This document shows positions 35,656 to 40,318 of a DNA stretch of 40,318 nucleotides, one piece after another. Position numbers and translations under genes: made by a program. The notes below the pieces were generated by a model. The model did not search any database and was not told the DNA's origin. It saw only the letters and a program-made list of their open reading frames with translations. The stretch covers positions 176,243-216,560 of the forward strand of contig NAOQ01000025.1 in NCBI GenBank assembly GCA_002751075.1. Direction: 5' to 3'. The DNA comes from Ichthyophonus hoferi (lineage: Eukaryota > Opisthokonta > Ichthyosporea > Ichthyophonida > Ichthyophonidae). Positions within the stretch are counted from its first letter, which is position 1. The number at the start of each line of letters is the position of its first letter.

Positions 35656-36114
35656 GTAAATACAGGTTTATTGTTCAGCGGAATGGCATAAAATGGGGTT
35701 CCTAATATATATAAATACGGTAATAAATTCTCTTTTTTTATTATTGATAATATTTAAATGTAGTCTTACAGTTTTATAAATTTATTTTACTAAAGTATTG
35801 CAGAGTTTTGTAACTTTCTATATTCCACGAAATGCCAAGTGTCCACATCCATTATTATTATTATTATTATTATTACCATTTATAAGTTTACTATTTACAA
35901 TTTTATGCATTTATACCTAGCTAAGAGTATACTACATATATAGTTTCGATAAATATATATTATATATTATATATAACAGTTTATTTATTATTTATTTGGA
36001 GCCTATGGATTTAATCTTTATATATAACAATAAAAAATATGCATTATTTTCACACCCAGACCCCTTTGTTGATTTTTGTATATCGTTCTATTGCGATTTT
36101 GTATGTCTATGAAT

Positions 36115-36120
36115 ATGTAC

Positions 36121-36164
<44 letters not shown>

Positions 36165-36171
36165 ATATATG
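36115..36171 (+). repeat. (ATGTAT)n hexanucleotide microsatellite
   Basis: About nine near-perfect GTATAT/ATGTAT units followed by (AT)n. Confidence 0.9.
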
Positions 36172-37631
36172 TATTAAAAACCTCACAGTAATAATTATTG
36201 TAATAGATAAACAGCCCCGTACTAATTATACTAAACATTAGTCATCAGCAAGTGAGTAATTAAAAACAAAAATTATCAAAAACATAAACATAGACACACC
36301 AACACACAAACACACCTGCCCCCACTCCCACGTAGTTTTAAACAAGCCACTAGACAAACACTTTTTAGTTATTTTATATTTTTATGCATTTCAAGCTAAT
36401 CACCTCTTCACTTTGTACGCTGTCAATTCATGTCCTTTTTAATGTCTTTGTTTTCCAGACGACACAACAAAACCCACTTCAAACATGTATATTGCGAAAG
36501 GCATTTGGTCTATACACTATATTTATGCTGCTTCTATTTTTAAATATTAATTTATTATTATTATGGCACGAAATATTTATTTTTTATTTAATAATTGTTT
36601 ATTTAATCTTCTTTTGTGGAACCCAGAAGTTGATGTTTCTGTATTTATTCTGTTATTTTTATTTGCTCTATTCTGCAATTTATGTATAAATTATTGAATT
36701 TAATAACCACATTATCGATCAAGTGTAGGTATGTATGTATTCAACCGTGTCAAACAATTGTTTATTTTTTTATTTTTTAATTGAACACACACAGACCTTT
36801 ATTATTATTCACTCTCACCTGTATTATACAAGGTTATAGTTTTGTTTTTTACAACTTTGGTATTCTTTACACTTTTGTTTATTTATTTCAGTAGAGGTTC
36901 ATACTATTATGAAGAAAGGGAATCAGCATATCATATATATGCTTATAAATTGTAAAAATTATTATGATAAACTACGTTTTATTTGCTGCATATGGCAAAC
37001 AAACTACTAGTGTATCAGTATTAAATGGTTAAGTGTATTTTAAGTCTGTATAATATAGTATAGTATAGTATAGTATAATGGTGTATAGTAGAATATAATA
37101 TGCCATAATATACTATAATATACTATATGTAATATAATACCCAATAGTTTGATAGCATGTAATATAAAATGTACTATAATACTAGTAAGTTAACTATAAA
37201 TTTAATATTATTATGAATAAAATTACAACTTTGATTGGGTATCCCAATGCAGTAAAATGTCTAGCTTTATTAGACAAATCGACGAACAAAATGTTAGAAA
37301 GGAAATTAGTATTTATTTCATTGGTGTTTTATCACTCCCTCTCAGTTATAGTTTTACTCCAAATCATTTTACCATAATTATTCTTTATCCATTTGCTTCT
37401 CCACACACTAAAGGTGTATAGGAAGGTTGTGGAAAGGAAAATGATTGCACTTACGAATGACTGACTTCAGATTTTATTCTTGTTTTCATTTTTTGTGTCT
37501 TTTACAATAGTTTTTTTTATTGCATCAGTCAATTTAAAAACATTAGGATACATTGGCATTATAAGAAGTAACCAGATATATATATATATATATTAACACC
37601 ACCATTATTAGAGAGTGAAAGAACAGATATA

Positions 37632-39959
37632 ATGGATTTGGAGGTGGCCAAGAACGACCATGATATGAGAGACTATCAATGCATGTTATGGCCTAGTATA
37701 GACCAAGAGGTAGGTGCATTATATTGTATAGTATTATATGGTATTATATCGTATTGTGTTGTATTTCATTGTATTGTATTTTAGTGTAGTGTATTGTATT
37801 GTATTATATTACATCATATTATATTATATTACATTATATCATTTTGTTTTGTTTTGTTTTCTATTCTATTATATAATATAATTTAATGCAATCCGGTATA
37901 ATAGTATAATAGAATATAGAGTCATACATAGTAATACAATAACATTATTATGTATGATTAATTATACATACTTGAATAAAACATACCATTAAATAATATT
38001 TAATTATGCGTATAGATATATACATTACAAGAGAGAATATGTATATATTGATTATATGCATACACACATGTTTCTCTATTAACATAATTAGCTACATCCA
38101 ATAATAATTCATATTATATTACACTCTTATAATCCTCCCCACCACAAATTCTCCTAATATATCGTTTAAGCATCCTTCTGAAAGTCAATTTTAATTTTAA
38201 TTTTTTAATTTTTTGAAGTACATTTTAATTATGCTATTTTTCTTACATTCATTTTCATGCAATGTCTTCAACATTTTTTTGCCCCACTTCTATTCTGATA
38301 TATTTCCTTTTAAAGGCTCTTCCTAACCAATGAAGTCGGCAAAAATTCCTTTAATGTATTTATTAAAAACTCTATTTAAATTTTTTTAAAAAATTGAAAT
38401 TTTAGAATTGAAATAGTTGATTTAATTATTTTATATTGTTTATCTCCAATGGTAGTCGACCATTTTTTATTCAACATCTTACAAATTCTCTTACTCTGCT
38501 AATCTTAAATATTTCTTTTTTAAGATTCTTCCCAGCCAATGGAATCGTCAGGATGCCCATAGTAAGCTAGATCTATTGGAAGATGAGATCACGGTTAAAT
38601 ATATTGGTGTGTGGATGAGTAGTTGTAGTGGTATATATTTCCTTATAGTCACCTGTCGATCTATTAATGCATTATTTTTACATGTCAGATATTGGTATAT
38701 GACATTTGATAAACAGAAATATATATACAGACGTACACATATTCTCCTATATGCATGTATATATATATATATATCTTCATTCATACATACATACACACAT
38801 TTACACAGATATATCAACTATTGAATAAAGAAATGAAAAGAGAAAGGGTGGTATATTTACTGATAATTAGTGCTATTAGAATGTAATATGTAGGAGAGAT
38901 AGGGAGGGCAACGCGATACTATAATTATATATTTGTGTGTTATTATTGGTATATTTATATCTATATATTTATATATATCAACTCGAGTATACTATATATT
39001 AGTAGTAAAAATAATACAAATAATATTAAAAGCAACAACAACAATGCCTGGAAATATACGTGTATATATATATATATTATTTTTTCTATGTAATTTTTAA
39101 GGTAAGCATATAAAATTAATCTTTCTCTCTTAGGATAATACCATTTCTTTATATCATAATATTTAAATAGGCTAATCAGATAGACTATCGCCACCAATAC
39201 TCTTCTCTCTTTATATTTTATTATTTTTTTCACAACCAAACTTCTTATATCATTTACCACATAAACGACATATATATCTTTTCTTTTTTCTCCTTTTTGT
39301 TTCCCTTGATGTCTTTTTTTCTCTTACAGGCCCAGGGAAAAACGATACAGATGCGGCCACTGTCCGTGCAAACCATGCCATTCCTCCGTCATGTGGGGTG
39401 TTTTATTTTGAAATTACCATTATGAACAAAGGGAGAGAGGGGTGGGTTGTGTACATGTAGTGGTGTGTATTATAATATAATAGTATAGTAGTATAGTAGT
39501 ATAATAGCATAGTAGTGTAATGGTATAGTAGTGTATTAGTAAAATAGTATAATAATATAGCAGTATAATGTATATACTATATGTTATATAATATTAGATA
39601 TGTATACTATCAATATAGCATATATTATTTTTAAATTACCTATACATAAACCTAGGTTCAAGTGCCCACTCTACCATATTTTACAATACCATAGATATAT
39701 ATATAGCTATAAAGTATAGGGTATATAGTATATATTATATAGTATTATACAGATATATATTATCAATGTACCATATACCATGATATCTAAACTATAGTAT
39801 AATCTGAAACACGTTATTATTAAATTACCTATACATACATGTGCAACCCCTCTATATATATACCTATATAAATATAAATACAACCATTCATAGGTTGGGG
39901 TTGTAGGTATATCGGAATAGGCCTATCGGAACACAGTGTTAAATTAGACAGACTACCGG
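37632..39959 (+). CDS. RanBPM-type SPRY protein (RanBP9/10, Gid1-like), 3' partial
   Basis: Exons 37632-37709, 38525-38606, 39330-39441 and 39907-39959 join in phases 0, 1 and 2; the last ends in phase 1 at a GTAAGT donor and the gene continues beyond the window. The protein starts MDLEVAKNDHDMRDYQ, then LWPSIDQE joined to ILPSQWNRQD, the region before the SPRY domain. The SPRY core reads KYIGPGKNDTDAATVRANHA, PPSCGVFYFEITIMNKGREG and YIGIGLSEHSVKLDRLPG, which match RanBP9/10 position by position. In this family the SPRY domain is followed by LisH, CTLH and CRA domains, expected downstream. RanBP9/10 scaffolds the CTLH (GID) E3 ubiquitin ligase. For the last exon the TTGTAG acceptor (ending 39906) is chosen over TAG at 39893 because only it keeps frame and family sequence. 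The first exon is short but fits the family. Confidence 0.9.
37720..37900 (+). repeat. degenerate pentanucleotide repeat in RanBPM intron 1
   Basis: TATTG, TATTA and TTTTG 5-bp units follow one another without spacer, including (TTTTG)n at about 37842-37862. Confidence 0.75.
38316..38341 (+). pseudogene. possible relic copy of the start of RanBPM exon 2
   Basis: GCTCTTCCTAACCAATGAAG after a TTTTAAAG acceptor resembles the start of the exon at 38525 (ATTCTTCCCAGCCAATGGAA after TTTTTTAAG), 19 of 26 bases alike by eye, about 209 bp upstream of it. Read in the exon frame it gives ALPNQ then a stop where the real exon has ILPSQW. It is short, so chance is not excluded. Confidence 0.4.
39460..39575 (+). 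repeat. (ATAGT)n-type degenerate pentamer/octamer repeat
   Basis: TAGTA/TATAG/TGTAA units fill the start of the last complete intron of the RanBPM-like gene. Confidence 0.65.
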
Positions 39960-40318
39960 GTAAGTAGTAGGTTATCATGTTTTATATTATATATGTATAT
40001 ATATATAATGTAGGTTTGACTATACTATAGATATCACATCGTATGTACTACAATAACAATAAAATCCTGAATGTTAATATTAAGTTTTATTATAGTATGA
40101 ACTTGATATACATAATACATCTACCAATAAAAAACCCAGAATGAAACAGTAATATTATCACTGCAAAAGGGTTGCATATACCAGAAAAAACACCAATCAT
40201 AACAGTTGTAAGCCTAATGACGGACTGGTGCATTCTAATTTTTAAGTTTTACATTTTTAAGTTTGGTTATCTTTTTTTGCCCTTTTTTTAACCTCTTATT
40301 TCTTATATATATATATAT
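39960..40318 (+). other. intron of the RanBPM-like gene running to the window end
   Basis: It begins with GTAAGT at 39960. No acceptor followed by the expected Trp-Asp/Gly-Tyr-His SPRY sequence is seen before the end, which is an (AT)n run. Confidence 0.6.

Larger units (their letters stand above)
33192..37631. other. intergenic region between kinase and RanBPM-like gene
   Basis: There are 4.4 kb with no convincing exon. It holds a poly(A) signal for the kinase at 33289, a GC palindrome and small hairpin at 34251-34300, a hairpin at 35621-35655, an (AAT)n-like run at about 35852-35873, an ATGTAT repeat at about 36115-36171 and A/T pentamers at about 37050-37140. Open frames at 34329-34592 and 36384-36689 have no recognisable motif; the second is a hydrophobic product of T-rich DNA. 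Confidence 0.6.

Noticed and set aside
36384-36689. 101-codon hydrophobic frame resembling a membrane protein
   Set aside because: T-rich DNA always reads as Phe/Leu/Ile; no motif, no splice context and no second-strand or codon support.
1-40318. CRISPR arrays, bacterial operons, tRNA or rRNA genes
   Set aside because: No cloverleaf, rRNA core or spaced direct repeat array was seen; the tandem repeats present are microsatellites and duplicated exons.

Overview
The window is nuclear DNA from an intron-rich, very AT-rich eukaryote. Genes have many short GT-AG introns, and the products include EGF modules, an INO80 subunit, an AMPK-related kinase with a KA1 tail and a RanBPM-type SPRY protein. 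This mix points to an opisthokont, either an early-branching animal or a unicellular relative; the species cannot be fixed from sequence alone. There are no operons, CRISPR arrays or recognisable tRNA or rRNA genes.

Layout. (1) 556-5403, plus strand: 3' part of a gene for a membrane protein with EGF repeats outside, one membrane segment and a coiled-coil tail; three of its 13 introns start with GC. (2) 7400-19815, minus strand: a CLIP-like CAP-Gly/coiled-coil gene. Its central rod is encoded by at least eleven 63-nt exons, each exactly three heptads, amplified as tandem exon-pair cassettes. An 888-bp assembly gap (14792-15679) interrupts it. (3) 20593-22881, plus strand: INO80C (IES6-type), head to head with the CAP-Gly gene. 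(4) 22882-28477: gene-free, with a heavily decayed mobile-element zone (about 23330-26430) that keeps two traces of a family-A DNA polymerase C-terminus. (5) 28478-33191, plus strand: an AMPK-related kinase of 730 residues with a large charged insert in the N-lobe and a C-terminal KA1 domain. (6) 33192-37631: gene-free AT-rich DNA with small hairpins. (7) 37632-39959, plus strand: 5' part of a RanBP9/10 (Gid1/CTLH) SPRY gene that runs off the window.

The genes belong to unrelated host processes (adhesion or signalling, microtubule binding, chromatin remodelling, polarity or stress kinase signalling, ubiquitin ligase scaffolding) and do not form a pathway. Two themes recur. One is local tandem duplication inside genes: the 63-nt exon array, a relic copy of kinase exon 3, and a possible relic of RanBPM exon 2. 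The other is introns and spacers built largely from degenerate 5-bp repeats. All exon models were read by eye from splice signals, phase compatibility and protein family motifs.
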